64,000 bases of DNA, taken from contig JALRGT010000015.1 in NCBI GenBank assembly GCA_023259675.1, forward strand, positions 1 through 64,000, read 5' to 3'. Each line of letters begins with the position of its first letter. Positions within the stretch are counted from its first letter, which is position 1. The notes below the pieces were generated by a model, which saw nothing but the letters and a program-made list of their open reading frames with translations, was not told the DNA's origin and searched no databases. The position numbers were made by a program, and so were the translations under genes. The DNA is from Flavobacterium sp. Lineage in GTDB: Bacteria; Bacteroidota; Bacteroidia; Flavobacteriales; Flavobacteriaceae. Below are positions 10,383 through 20,085 of this stretch, one piece after another.

Positions 10383-11489
10383 ATGCTTATACAAATTCTT
10401 TACTTTTTTATTATTGTAGTTGCGATTCAACTTTTATATTATTTGGGTGTTTTTGGTAAATTTGCTTTTGCAAAAGCACAGAAAATAACACCTAAAAGAA
10501 TTCCGATTTCAGTAATTGTTTGTGCCAAAAATGAAGAAGAGAATGTAAAAAAATTCATTCCACTTCTGGCGGAACAAGACTACCCTGATTTTGAAATTGT
10601 CTTGATTGATGATGCTTCAAGCGACAACACTTTAGAAGTTTTTGAAGCCTTCGAGAAACAATACACCAACATTCGTCTGGTAAAAGTGGTCAACAATGAA
10701 GCCTTTTGGGGCAATAAAAAATATGCCCTGACGTTAGGTATTAAAGCTGCAAAAAAGGAATACCTTTTATTTACGGATGCCGATTGCTACCCTACTTCCA
10801 AAAATTGGATTACCGCCATGAGTTCTCAATTTACTTTGCACAAAACAATTGTCTTGGGATACGGAGGATATGAAAAAATAGCGAATTCGTTTTTAAACAA
10901 ATTAATACGTTTTGAAACGGTATTAACGGCAGTACAATATTTTTCTTGGGCAAAATTAAATCATCCTTATATGGGAGTCGGTCGAAACTTGGCGTATAAA
11001 AAAGAAGAGTTTTTTAATGTAAACGGATTTATCAATCACATTCAGGTACGTTCCGGAGATGATGATTTATTCATCAATGAAGCGGCACATTCAAAAAATA
11101 CCAGTGTTGTCTACGCACCGGAAAGCTTTACGTATTCAAAACCAAAAACCAAATACAAGGATTGGTTCAACCAAAAAAGAAGACATGTGGCTACGGCAAA
11201 GCATTATAAAAAAACAGACCAATTCCTATTGGGTCTTTTTTACAGTTCGCAATTGCTTTTTGTAATATTGGCAACACTATTATTGGCGTTTCAATTTCAG
11301 TGGATTCTGGTATTGAGCCTAGTTGGTACCCGATATTTGTGTTCTTGGGTTGTCATCGGATTTTCGGCAGGCAAATTAAAAGAAAAAGATATAAAATATT
11401 GGTTTCCTATAGTTGAATTGGTACTTATATTCACACAAATCAATATCTTTATAACCAACTTATTCTCAAAACCGGTCAATTGGAAATAA
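10383..11489 (+). CDS. Family 2 glycosyltransferase, membrane-associated
   Basis: ISVIVCAKNEEENVKKFIPLL, IDDASSDNT, FTDADCYP, SGDDDLF; C-terminal TM segments. Confidence 0.92.
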   Translation: MLIQILYFFIIVVAIQLLYYLGVFGKFAFAKAQKITPKRIPISVIVCAKNEEENVKKFIPLLAEQDYPDFEIVLIDDASSDNTLEVFEAFEKQYTNIRLVKVVNNEAFWGNKKYALTLGIKAAKKEYLLFTDADCYPTSKNWITAMSSQFTLHKTIVLGYGGYEKIANSFLNKLIRFETVLTAVQYFSWAKLNHPYMGVGRNLAYKKEEFFNVNGFINHIQVRSGDDDLFINEAAHSKNTSVVYAPESFTYSKPKTKYKDWFNQKRRHVATAKHYKKTDQFLLGLFYSSQLLFVILATLLLAFQFQWILVLSLVGTRYLCSWVVIGFSAGKLKEKDIKYWFPIVELVLIFTQINIFITNLFSKPVNWK

Positions 11490-12031
11490 ATGCTCAAATA
11501 GAAAAAGCAAAAAAAGGTGATCAAGCAGCTTTTACTTTTTTATTAAATTATTATTGGAGTGAAGTCTACGGTTTCATGCTGAAACGTACCGAAAACGAAA
11601 CCAACGCCGAAGACATCACTATTGAGACTTTCTCGAAAGCCTTCGACAAAATTGCCACCTACAATCCAGAATACCAATTTAACACCTGGTTAATCAGCAT
11701 TGCCAAAAATGTGCATATTGATTTGTTACGCAAAAAAAAATCCGGCCTTTTTATAGAAATTACAGACAAAGAGGATCAAAAAGCCTACAACATTGCCGAC
11801 ACTACCCCGTCAGCCGAAGATGATTTGATAACCGAGCAAAATTTATCGCAATTGTTGCAATTCATCAAAGAATTGAAACCGCATTATCAGGAAGTGATTC
11901 AGTTGCGCTATTTCCAGGAAATGAGTTATCAGGAAATCGCCAATAAAATCAATGAACCGCTGAGTAACGTAAAAATCAAACTCCTTCGTGCCAAAAAATT
12001 ATTAGCCGAAATCATTCGCAATAAGCGATAA
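11480..12031 (+). CDS. RNA polymerase sigma factor (sigma-70 family, ECF-like)
   Basis: Sigma region 2 (AEDITIETFSKAFDKIATYNPEYQFNTWLISIAKNVHIDLLRKKK) and region 4 (YQEVIQLRYFQEMSYQEIANKINEPLSNVKIKLLRAKKLL); apparent TTG start overlapping the upstream gene. Confidence 0.93.
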   Translation: MEINAQIEKAKKGDQAAFTFLLNYYWSEVYGFMLKRTENETNAEDITIETFSKAFDKIATYNPEYQFNTWLISIAKNVHIDLLRKKKSGLFIEITDKEDQKAYNIADTTPSAEDDLITEQNLSQLLQFIKELKPHYQEVIQLRYFQEMSYQEIANKINEPLSNVKIKLLRAKKLLAEIIRNKR

Positions 12032-12458
12032 AAAAACTTCAATAATTATTTTGCGCCCTATCCGGCTCTCCGCTTTAGCCCTCCATTAGTTTGCTTTTTT
12101 ACTGGCCACTACAGGAGCTCTCTTCGGTCGCTCTGTATCGGCTGTAAAAAATAGCAACCCAATTCTCGGGGCTGCCGCTGCTATCCGGGGCGAACCGATC
12201 TGGAAGTAGCAAAAAATAGTGCCTTTTTTATTCGCACTACCCGACTAAAAAAAATATTCAAAGTAAAGGCACGAATCCATTCGTGTACTGAGTTCTAAAA
12301 CTTAAAAAATAGTTTTCCAATCTTTATGTAGTACTTGCAGAGTTCCCTCCTACGTCGGGAAGACCAGTTTAAGGAAATTAATTACGGACAAAACCCTAGC
12401 ACTACTGCATGCAATAAAATTCGAAGAAGTCAATCGTTTCCTAGACTACGTTAAAACT

Positions 12459-12623
12459 TGATTGACACTCCTCGTTTATAAACATCCCTAATCCTTCAAA
12501 GGGGCTCAAGTGTCCTTAGCTTCCGCAGTCGAGTGTCAAATGTTTGAAGAATACGTAAAAAGAAAAGCTGTTTGAGCGTAGCGAGTTCTTTTCTTTTAGT
12601 ATTCGAAAACTAATTTGACCGAC
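12459..12623. repeat. Nested imperfect inverted repeats in non-coding DNA (extragenic palindrome cluster)
   Basis: TTGACACTC (12462-12470) / GAGTGTCAA (12531-12539); TTTGAAGAATACGTAAAAAGAAAAG (12543-12567) / CTTTTCTTTTAGTATTCGAAA (12588-12608); GTCGAGTGTCAAA / TTTGACCGAC at the outer flanks. Confidence 0.65.
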
Positions 12624-12849
12624 GAGGGAGTGAAGACTTGAAATTGAAGATTCATGAATACCAAATAATATTAGCGCATGAATATTTTTTTGTTTCTTTT
12701 TTGATCAAGCAAAAAAGAAAATCAATAAAGTCCCTATCGATAAATCTATTCTAAACAAGGCTTCTCGATACTCCCGAAAACTATCGGGATAAATAATAAA
12801 GCTATCGCATTATCATTTAAAATCACTACCACTGACGTTTTATTAGAAA

Positions 12850-12873
12850 AGGCTTCGACAAGCTCAGCCTGAC
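12850..12873. repeat. Short extragenic repeat aggcttcgacaagctcagcctgac
   Basis: AGGCT...AGCCT arms; resembles a dispersed element common in flavobacterial intergenic DNA (recalled, not searched). Confidence 0.5.
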
Positions 12874-13055
12874 AAAGAATACGTCGTTTTATATTGCCTT
12901 TTTTAGAATAAAAAATCTACCTCCAAGTGACAACTAAAAAAAATTATTTAAAACCCCTTTTTTATAAACAATATTTTTCTTACCTTTTACGTTAAGAAAT
13001 AAAAACTCCCTGTGCATATGATGGAACTGATACTTAACCATTAAAATCATGAATT

Positions 13056-13895
13056 ATGTCCAAACAAAGTATTTACGAAACCAACTGGATTAATCTAGTT
13101 TTCGAAAACAGAAACAAGGAATACGGGGCGTATCAACTCCGACAAGAAAGTTCAAAAACATCCATTTTTGCTCTTTTCATGGGATTATTATTATGTGTAT
13201 CGCTGATGAGCATCCCACGAATTTTAAGTGTTTTTAGTCCAACTACCATAATCCCGCCCGATACAATTATTCCTTCGGAACGAATTATTGAGTTATCCGA
13301 TATTTTTACCGAGAAAACTAAACCGGTGGCAGAACCGGTGGCTCCAAAAATTATTGAGCAGAAACCTCTAGATATAATTCCCGACAAACAATTGGTAAAT
13401 CCAGTTGTGGTCGAAACCAGCCAAGCCATTCAGGACATTGCCAAAAACACAGACAATGTAACCGTTACTAATCCAAGTATTGAAGGCACTGGAATTACGG
13501 GATTAAACCCAACTTCCGGTGAAGGAACAGGAACGGGAATCGATTCCGGAGGTAATGGCACTTCCGATTATGGCGAAAGCATCGTAACCAGCGCCATTTT
13601 AGACTCACAGCCTGAATTTCCGGGAGGCATGAAAAAATTCTACACTTATGTGGGTAGAAATTTTAGAACACCCGAAATTGACAATGAAAACATGATTCGT
13701 ATTTTCGTTTCTTTTGTGGTTGAAAAAGACGGAAGCATGACCGCAATCCACGTTAATAAAGACCCCGGTTACGGATTAGGAACAGAAGCGATTCGCGTTT
13801 TGAAATCACTAAAAACCAAATGGAAACCAGGTATAATCAATTCACAACCGGTACGAACTGCCTACAGCTTACCCATCGTTGTTCAAATAAATTAA
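13056..13895 (+). CDS. TonB family energy transducer protein
   Basis: NRNKEYGAYQLRQE N-terminus with one TM, Pro/Gly-rich linker, C-terminal PEFPGGMKKFYTYVGRNFRTP...VSFVVEKDGSMTAIHV TonB domain. Confidence 0.92.
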   Translation: MSKQSIYETNWINLVFENRNKEYGAYQLRQESSKTSIFALFMGLLLCVSLMSIPRILSVFSPTTIIPPDTIIPSERIIELSDIFTEKTKPVAEPVAPKIIEQKPLDIIPDKQLVNPVVVETSQAIQDIAKNTDNVTVTNPSIEGTGITGLNPTSGEGTGTGIDSGGNGTSDYGESIVTSAILDSQPEFPGGMKKFYTYVGRNFRTPEIDNENMIRIFVSFVVEKDGSMTAIHVNKDPGYGLGTEAIRVLKSLKTKWKPGIINSQPVRTAYSLPIVVQIN

Positions 13896-13914
13896 TCCTA
13901 TAAATCAAATTTCT

Positions 13915-13947
13915 AAAAGCAGTATCTCACGATACTGCTTTTTTTTA
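13915..13947 (+). terminator. Rho-independent terminator
   Basis: AAGCAGTATC-TCAC-GATACTGCTT stem followed by T-run. Confidence 0.85.
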
Positions 13948-14003
13948 TAACAAAACGACACCGAAGCTTCAGGCGTTAAACAACTAAATTAAATCACAAT
14001 GCT

Positions 14004-14011
14004 TATATTTG
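14004..14011 (+). promoter_or_regulatory. -7 promoter element TATATTTG upstream of lipA
   Basis: Exact TAnnTTTG match 18 nt before ATG at 14030; no clear TTG -33 element. Confidence 0.45.
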
Positions 14012-14029
14012 CATATTGAAATTTGATTT

Positions 14030-14899
14030 ATGGAAACTGTTATAGATAATGCTTTACCTGTTGGAAAGCCAAAATGGCTAAAAGTAAAACTACCAATTGG
14101 ACAAAAATATACAGAGCTACGTGGCTTAGTTGATAAATACAGCTTGAACACCATTTGTACTTCGGGAAGTTGCCCTAACATGGGAGAATGCTGGGGAGAA
14201 GGAACCGCAACTTTTATGATTCTAGGAAATGTGTGTACCCGTTCTTGTGGTTTTTGTGGAGTAAAAACCGGAAGGCCAGAAACCGTAGATTGGGATGAGC
14301 CAGAAAAGGTGGCACGCTCCATTAAAATCATGAACATCAAACATGCCGTAATTACCAGTGTGGACAGAGATGATTTGAAAGATGGTGGTTCTATCATTTG
14401 GATAGAAACAGTAAAAGCCATTCGTAGAATGAATCCGAATACCACATTAGAAACTTTAATTCCTGATTTTCAAGGCATCGAAAGAAATATTGACCGTATT
14501 GTGGAAGCCAATCCAGAAGTAGTTTCCCACAATGTGGAAACAGTTCGAAGACTTACCCGAGAAGTGCGTATCCAGGCAAAATACGATCGAAGTCTAGAAG
14601 TATTGCGCTACCTGAAAGAAAAAGGAATCAACAGAACAAAATCTGGAATTATGTTGGGTCTTGGCGAACAAGAAGAAGAAGTACTCCAAACCATGAGAGA
14701 CCTTCGCAATGCAAATGTAGACGTAGTTACGATAGGCCAATACTTACAACCTAGCAAAAAGCACTTACCGGTAAAGGAATTTATCACACCGGAACAATTT
14801 GCTAAATATGAGCAATATGGACTCGAATTAGGATTTCGACATGTAGAAAGTGGTCCGTTAGTGCGTTCTTCTTATAAAGCCCAAAAACATATCCTGTAA
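14030..14899 (+). CDS. lipA: Lipoyl synthase
   Basis: [12 protein letters not shown] and [15 protein letters not shown] cysteine motifs; [14 protein letters not shown]. Confidence 0.98.
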   Translation: METVIDNALPVGKPKWLKVKLPIGQKYTELRGLVDKYSLNTICTSGSCPNMGECWGEGTATFMILGNVCTRSCGFCGVKTGRPETVDWDEPEKVARSIKIMNIKHAVITSVDRDDLKDGGSIIWIETVKAIRRMNPNTTLETLIPDFQGIERNIDRIVEANPEVVSHNVETVRRLTREVRIQAKYDRSLEVLRYLKEKGINRTKSGIMLGLGEQEEEVLQTMRDLRNANVDVVTIGQYLQPSKKHLPVKEFITPEQFAKYEQYGLELGFRHVESGPLVRSSYKAQKHIL

Positions 14900-14909
14900 A
14901 AATTGTTTC

Positions 14910-14963
14910 AAGTTTAAAGTTTAAGTTTCTTCAACTTGAAACTTTAAACCTGATACTTTAAAC
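14910..14963. repeat. TTTAAAGTTT-type stem-loop between lipA and gap
   Basis: GTTTAAAGTTTAAGTT-TCTTC-AACTTGAAACTTTAAAC near-perfect hairpin; related to copies at 20028-20083 and 41998-42135. Confidence 0.7.
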
Positions 14964-14972
14964 AAAAAAATA

Positions 14973-15983
14973 TTGAAAACAAGAATTGCCATCAATGGTT
15001 TCGGAAGAATTGGTCGGAATTTATTTCGCTTGCTTTTAAACCATCCCCATATTGAAGTCGTTGCCGTAAATGATATTGCCGACACCAAAACAATGGCTCA
15101 TTTAATTAAGTACGACAGTATTCATGGCGTATTACCATATGCTGTCAGTTCTGATGAAAAAGGTTTTTTTGTGGACGGGAAACATTTTCTGTTTTTTCAC
15201 GAAAAAAAAATCTCCAATTTAGACTGGAAAAGCATCAACATTGATTTTGTGGTTGAATCCACCGGAAAACACAAAACCTTTGAAGAACTAAATGCCCACA
15301 TCCTTTCGGGTGCGAAAAAAGTCATTCTCTCTGCACCTTCAGAAGTGGATTCTATTAAAACGGTTGTTTTAGGAGTTAATGAAAACATTCTCGATGGAAC
15401 TGAAAACATCATTTCTAATGCCAGCTGTACAACGAATAATGCCGCTCCAATGATCAAAATCATTGACGAACTTTGTGGTATTGAACAAGCCTATATCACT
15501 ACGATTCATTCCTACACCACGGATCAGAGTTTACACGATCAACCGCATAAAGATTTGCGTAGAGCTCGTGGAGCAAGCCAATCGATAGTTCCCACAACAA
15601 CTGGAGCCGCAAAAGCATTAACGAAAATTTTCCCTATATTAGAGGGCAAAATTGGAGGATGTGGAATTCGGGTTCCGGTTCCGGACGGATCACTGACTGA
15701 CATCACTTTCAACGTAAAACAAGCGGTAACCATAGAAGAAATAAACGCAGCATTTAAACATGCCGCCGAAAATAATTTAAAAGGGATTTTAGATTACACC
15801 GAAGACCCTATCGTATCCGTTGATGTTGTCGGTAATAGAAATTCGTGTTTATTTGATGCGCAACTCACTTCGGTTATTGATAAAATGGTAAAAGTCGTTG
15901 GATGGTATGATAATGAAATTGGATATTCCTCAAGATTAATTGATTTAATGGTATTGATAAACAAACAACAAAATCCTTCCTGA
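14973..15983 (+). CDS. gap: Type I glyceraldehyde-3-phosphate dehydrogenase
   Basis: RIAINGFGRIGRNLFRLL, SNASCTTNNAAP catalytic Cys motif, SYTTDQSLHDQPHKDLRRARGA; TTG start. Confidence 0.97.
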   Translation: MKTRIAINGFGRIGRNLFRLLLNHPHIEVVAVNDIADTKTMAHLIKYDSIHGVLPYAVSSDEKGFFVDGKHFLFFHEKKISNLDWKSINIDFVVESTGKHKTFEELNAHILSGAKKVILSAPSEVDSIKTVVLGVNENILDGTENIISNASCTTNNAAPMIKIIDELCGIEQAYITTIHSYTTDQSLHDQPHKDLRRARGASQSIVPTTTGAAKALTKIFPILEGKIGGCGIRVPVPDGSLTDITFNVKQAVTIEEINAAFKHAAENNLKGILDYTEDPIVSVDVVGNRNSCLFDAQLTSVIDKMVKVVGWYDNEIGYSSRLIDLMVLINKQQNPS

Positions 15984-18151
15984 TGAAATACCTTTTGGTT
16001 TTAATCTTATTTTTTAATTTACAGCTATTTTCTCAAGAAAAAGAGACTCTAGACAGTGTTGCTTACTATAATAATTTGATTAATTCCAGCATCAAGAACA
16101 ATGATTACAAATACGCTTTAAATTATACTCAAAAATCAATTCTTTATTGCGAGACAAATAATCGAACCATCGATCAGGCAGCTCAAATTTTCCAACTTGG
16201 CAAAATCTATTATGACCTGAAAAAACCAAGTGATGCCATAGAATATTTTTCGGAAAGCATTTCAAAATACGAAAGATCAGAACTCACTCCTAACTATGCA
16301 AAGTCCTATTTCTATCTTGGTCTTTCCCATCTAAACAAGGGAAATTTTGCCTCGGCCGAAATTTGCCTCAACATGGCTAAAAAAATATATGATCAATTAA
16401 AAATTGAGGACACAAAAGAATTACTGAGTCTTTATAAAGGGATTGTATTTAAAATGAAGGGCAATGATAAGGCAGCTTCTTCTATTTTTAAATCCATAAT
16501 CGCCAAAGCCGATAGCCCAAATCTTTTAAACTCTAAAGCAGAGGCATTGTATCAAATTGGATTACTGGAAGAATTAGAAAGCCGAAATAACTTAGCCCTA
16601 AATTACTTCAACAAAGCACTGACTTTAAACGGAAAAGGCTCCAACTTAGAACAAAAATCGAATATTTTACTGGCAATAAGTACTGTATACGATAAAATGC
16701 TGGACAAAAGCAAAGCTTATTCTTATCTAAAACAGCACTTAAATTTAGAAGAAAACATTTCTATTTTAAATAACAAAAAACTAGGTATCGATGATTATGA
16801 AAATTTCAAAAATTCAGAACGATTAAAGAAATTAGCTCAAATAAAAAAACAAACAAAGGAGAAAGAAAAAACGGCAAAATTCTCTAAGCTTATCAATATC
16901 CTTTCAATTGCATTAATTGCTATTTTATCTTTATTGAGTTTATCGCTTTATAAAAATAATATTATCCGAAGTAAGACGAACAAATTATTGAAGGAAAAAA
17001 ATAACGAATTAATTATTGCCAAAGAAAAAGCGGAAAAAGCGTCCAAAGCAAGGTCAGAATTTTTATCTACCGTAAGTCATGAGCTTCGTACCCCACTAAA
17101 TGCGATAAATGGAATCACCTACCTTTTATTGCAAAGTAAACCGAAAAAATCACAGTTGCAATATTTACAATCGTTGAAATTTTCCGGAGATTATTTGGCC
17201 GATTTTATCAATGACATCCTTGAAATCAATAAAATTGAGTCCAATAAAGTGGAACTGGAAAGCATTCCTTTCGATTTAAAAAAGCTATTAAAAAACATTC
17301 AAAATTCTTTACAGGAACTGGCTTCAAAAAACAACAATCAATTTCAATTAGAAATAGATTCCGAAATTCCAGATACCTTATTGGGTGATCCAACAAAACT
17401 ATCTCAGGTATTTTTGAACCTGATAAACAATGCCTTAAAATTTACACGAGACGGAAATGTAACGGTTATTACAAAATTACTTTCGTTAAAAAATAGCACT
17501 GCTACGCTCTCTTTTGAGATATCCGATACAGGTATCGGAATACCCAAAGACAAGTTAAAAACAGTTTTCGAAAGTTTTTCACAAGGTTCCATAGAAATCA
17601 ATCGTAAATATGGTGGAACAGGACTTGGATTAAATATTGTAAAAAAATTAATTGAATTATTAGGCGGAGAAATTAAACTCGAAAGCATTCTAGGAAAAGG
17701 TTCCAAATTTTCGTTTACCTTAGACTTTAAAGTAAGTGATCAACAGTTACCTAGTGAAGATCTCCCACGAATATTATATGACCCTTCATTATTTAAAGAC
17801 AAAAAAGTGTTATTGGTAGAAGACAATAAGATCAACCAAATGGTCTCTAAAAAAATGCTTAAGAACAAAGGGATTAGTTCTGAAATCATTGATAATGGGG
17901 AAGATGCCATAACTGCAATGAAAACCAACAAATATGATTTAGTCCTAATGGATGTTCATTTACCCGGAATAAATGGAACTGTCGCAACCAAAAAAATTAG
18001 GGAATTTGACCAAAAAACACCTATAATTGCGCTTACGGCAATATCCTTAAATGAAAATAGAGAAATGTTACTTTCTTTTGGAATGAATGACGTCATTACG
18101 AAGCCATTTGTCCCGGATGATTTTTATGCCGTTATCGCAAAATACATCTAA
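15983..18151 (+). CDS. TPR-containing hybrid sensor histidine kinase/response regulator
   Basis: Signal peptide, TPRs, TM, HisKA (SHELRTPLNAI), HATPase (GGTGLGLNIVKKLIELLGG), C-terminal REC (VLLVEDNKINQ...LVLMDVHLP). Confidence 0.96.
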   Translation: MKYLLVLILFFNLQLFSQEKETLDSVAYYNNLINSSIKNNDYKYALNYTQKSILYCETNNRTIDQAAQIFQLGKIYYDLKKPSDAIEYFSESISKYERSELTPNYAKSYFYLGLSHLNKGNFASAEICLNMAKKIYDQLKIEDTKELLSLYKGIVFKMKGNDKAASSIFKSIIAKADSPNLLNSKAEALYQIGLLEELESRNNLALNYFNKALTLNGKGSNLEQKSNILLAISTVYDKMLDKSKAYSYLKQHLNLEENISILNNKKLGIDDYENFKNSERLKKLAQIKKQTKEKEKTAKFSKLINILSIALIAILSLLSLSLYKNNIIRSKTNKLLKEKNNELIIAKEKAEKASKARSEFLSTVSHELRTPLNAINGITYLLLQSKPKKSQLQYLQSLKFSGDYLADFINDILEINKIESNKVELESIPFDLKKLLKNIQNSLQELASKNNNQFQLEIDSEIPDTLLGDPTKLSQVFLNLINNALKFTRDGNVTVITKLLSLKNSTATLSFEISDTGIGIPKDKLKTVFESFSQGSIEINRKYGGTGLGLNIVKKLIELLGGEIKLESILGKGSKFSFTLDFKVSDQQLPSEDLPRILYDPSLFKDKKVLLVEDNKINQMVSKKMLKNKGISSEIIDNGEDAITAMKTNKYDLVLMDVHLPGINGTVATKKIREFDQKTPIIALTAISLNENREMLLSFGMNDVITKPFVPDDFYAVIAKYI

Positions 18152-18154
18152 ACG

Positions 18155-18967
18155 CTAATAATGTAAGATGAGTTCTTTTATCAATTTTCTCAATTTGGGT
18201 TCTGCTTCCTGAGTGGCCATTAATACTTCTTCATGAGTAACCGTACCGATGCTTTTTTCATCTCCCATATCTGAAATTATAGAAACCCCAAAGGTTTCCA
18301 AATTCATATGACGTGCTACGATTACTTCCGGAACCGAAGACATTCCAACACAATCGGCACCCAGAATTTTAACCATTTTATATTCGGCCAAAGTTTCATA
18401 GGAAGGTCCCTGCAACCCCAAGTAAATTCCTTTTTTAACCGCAATATCTAGATCCTTTGCCAGTTCAATTGCTTTAGCAATCATCTTTTTAGAGTAAGGT
18501 TCGCTCATATTCACGAATCGAGGCCCAAAACGTTCCTCATTTTTCCCTCGGAGTGGATGCTCCGGAGTTAAATTAATATGATCTTGTATCAATACAATAT
18601 CCCCAACTTTATAATTTGGATTAACCCCTCCTGAAGCATTGGAGACAATTAATTTCTGCACCCCTAAAAATTTCATTACTCGAATGGGAAACGTTACTTC
18701 TTGCATGGAATAGCCTTCATAATAATGAAATCTACCTTGCATAGCCACCACTTTTTTAGCACCAATGGTTCCAAAAACCAATGCCCCTTTGTGACCTTCA
18801 ACAGTTGACACAGGGAAATTTAAAATTTCATTATAGGGCAACGTAAATTCAACTTGCATTTCATCTATAAAATGACCCAAACCAGAACCTAAAACTATCC
18901 CATACTCGGGCGTGAATTGCGTTTTAGAATGAATAAAACGAACGGTTTCTTGTACTTGTTCCCACAT
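18155..18967 (-). CDS. Purine-nucleoside phosphorylase
   Basis: GIVLGSGLGHF, QGRFHYYEGYSMQEVTFPIRVMKFLG, SNASGGVNP, GPSYETLAEYK..GADCVGMSSVPEVIVARH. Confidence 0.96.
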   Translation of the reverse strand: MWEQVQETVRFIHSKTQFTPEYGIVLGSGLGHFIDEMQVEFTLPYNEILNFPVSTVEGHKGALVFGTIGAKKVVAMQGRFHYYEGYSMQEVTFPIRVMKFLGVQKLIVSNASGGVNPNYKVGDIVLIQDHINLTPEHPLRGKNEERFGPRFVNMSEPYSKKMIAKAIELAKDLDIAVKKGIYLGLQGPSYETLAEYKMVKILGADCVGMSSVPEVIVARHMNLETFGVSIISDMGDEKSIGTVTHEEVLMATQEAEPKLRKLIKELILHY

Positions 18968-19976
18968 AATTCAATATAGTTTTATCAAAATTTTCTCCTG
19001 AAGTTTCGGGACTAGAAACAAAAGAACTTCGTATCGGCAAATAATACAGTTGCGAAGCCAAAACGGAGTCTTTTAATCGAACAAAATCTTTTTCGGTAGT
19101 GATAATAATTTTATTCTGCGCCTTGTTTTTTATTGCTGAAATTTCGTCTTCCGCAAAATGATGGTGATCCGGAAAAGTCAGACATGCATCAGATGGATTT
19201 TTTAAATAATTAAAAAAAGGTTCTGGTTTTGCAATTCCGGCAATTAGCACTTTTTCCTGATTTAAAACTTCATTGATGGCTAATTTTTTATTTTCGGCAT
19301 ATACAAAATCATCGTACTCAATTGTTGTGAAATACAATTCTTGATTGGTCTTTGGTTTTAATTTTATTCGAATTTGATGTTGTTCTTCAAGAGACAATGT
19401 CTTCGGGCACTTGGTCACAATGATTATACTGGCTCTTTTAGCTCCAACTCTGCTCTCTCGCAAATTTCCGGTTGGAAGCATCCGATCATTTGCATACAAA
19501 TCGCCATAAGCGGTAAGCAAAATATAAAATCCCGCTTTTACTTTTCGATGTTGAAAAGCATCATCCAGCAAAATTACCTCTGGTTTTTCTGATTGAGAAA
19601 GCAATTGCTCTATTCCGTTTTTACGATTAGCATCTACCGCAACTTGGATGTTTTTGAATTTTTGAAAAAACTGAAAGGGTTCATCACCCAGAATAGCTGC
19701 ATTTGAATGTGCATCCGCCAATACAAAACCTTCCGATTTTCGTTTATAGCCTCTGCTTAAAGTTGCAATCCTATAGTTTTGGGAAAGCAAACGTATTAAA
19801 TATTCTATCTGAGGTGTTTTTCCGGTTCCTCCCACACTGAGATTACCAACAGCAATAACAGGCAAATCAAAAGTGTATGATTTCAGAATACCGATATCAA
19901 AAAATAAATTCCGAATACTGGTAACTATACCATACAAAATGGCAAAAGGAAAGAGTATTTTTCGAAGTAAATTCAT
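18924..19976 (-). CDS. lpxK: Tetraacyldisaccharide 4'-kinase
   Basis: VGNLSVGGTGKTPQIEYL Walker A, LSRGYKRKS, VILLDDAFQHRKV. Confidence 0.96.
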   Translation of the reverse strand: MNLLRKILFPFAILYGIVTSIRNLFFDIGILKSYTFDLPVIAVGNLSVGGTGKTPQIEYLIRLLSQNYRIATLSRGYKRKSEGFVLADAHSNAAILGDEPFQFFQKFKNIQVAVDANRKNGIEQLLSQSEKPEVILLDDAFQHRKVKAGFYILLTAYGDLYANDRMLPTGNLRESRVGAKRASIIIVTKCPKTLSLEEQHQIRIKLKPKTNQELYFTTIEYDDFVYAENKKLAINEVLNQEKVLIAGIAKPEPFFNYLKNPSDACLTFPDHHHFAEDEISAIKNKAQNKIIITTEKDFVRLKDSVLASQLYYLPIRSSFVSSPETSGENFDKTILNYVGTSTRNRSFYSF

Positions 19977-20027
19977 AATACGAAAGTATAATATTTTATC
20001 TTTGGAATATAATTTTTGTTTCTTTTG

Positions 20028-20083
20028 TTTAATGTTTAGAGTTGTGCAACCTTAAACTTTAAACCTCAACTTTAAACTAAAAA
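20028..20083. repeat. TTTAAAGTTT-type inverted repeat between lpxK and the Nif3-like gene
   Basis: GTTTAGAGTTG ... TTAAACTTTAAACCTCAACTTTAAAC. Confidence 0.55.
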
Positions 20084-20085
20084 AT

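Noticed and set aside
12032-13055. Possible hidden protein gene, IS or tRNA in the ~1 kb gap
   Set aside because: Frequent stops in all frames I followed, no transposase motif, no tRNA cloverleaf seen; treated as structured repeat DNA.
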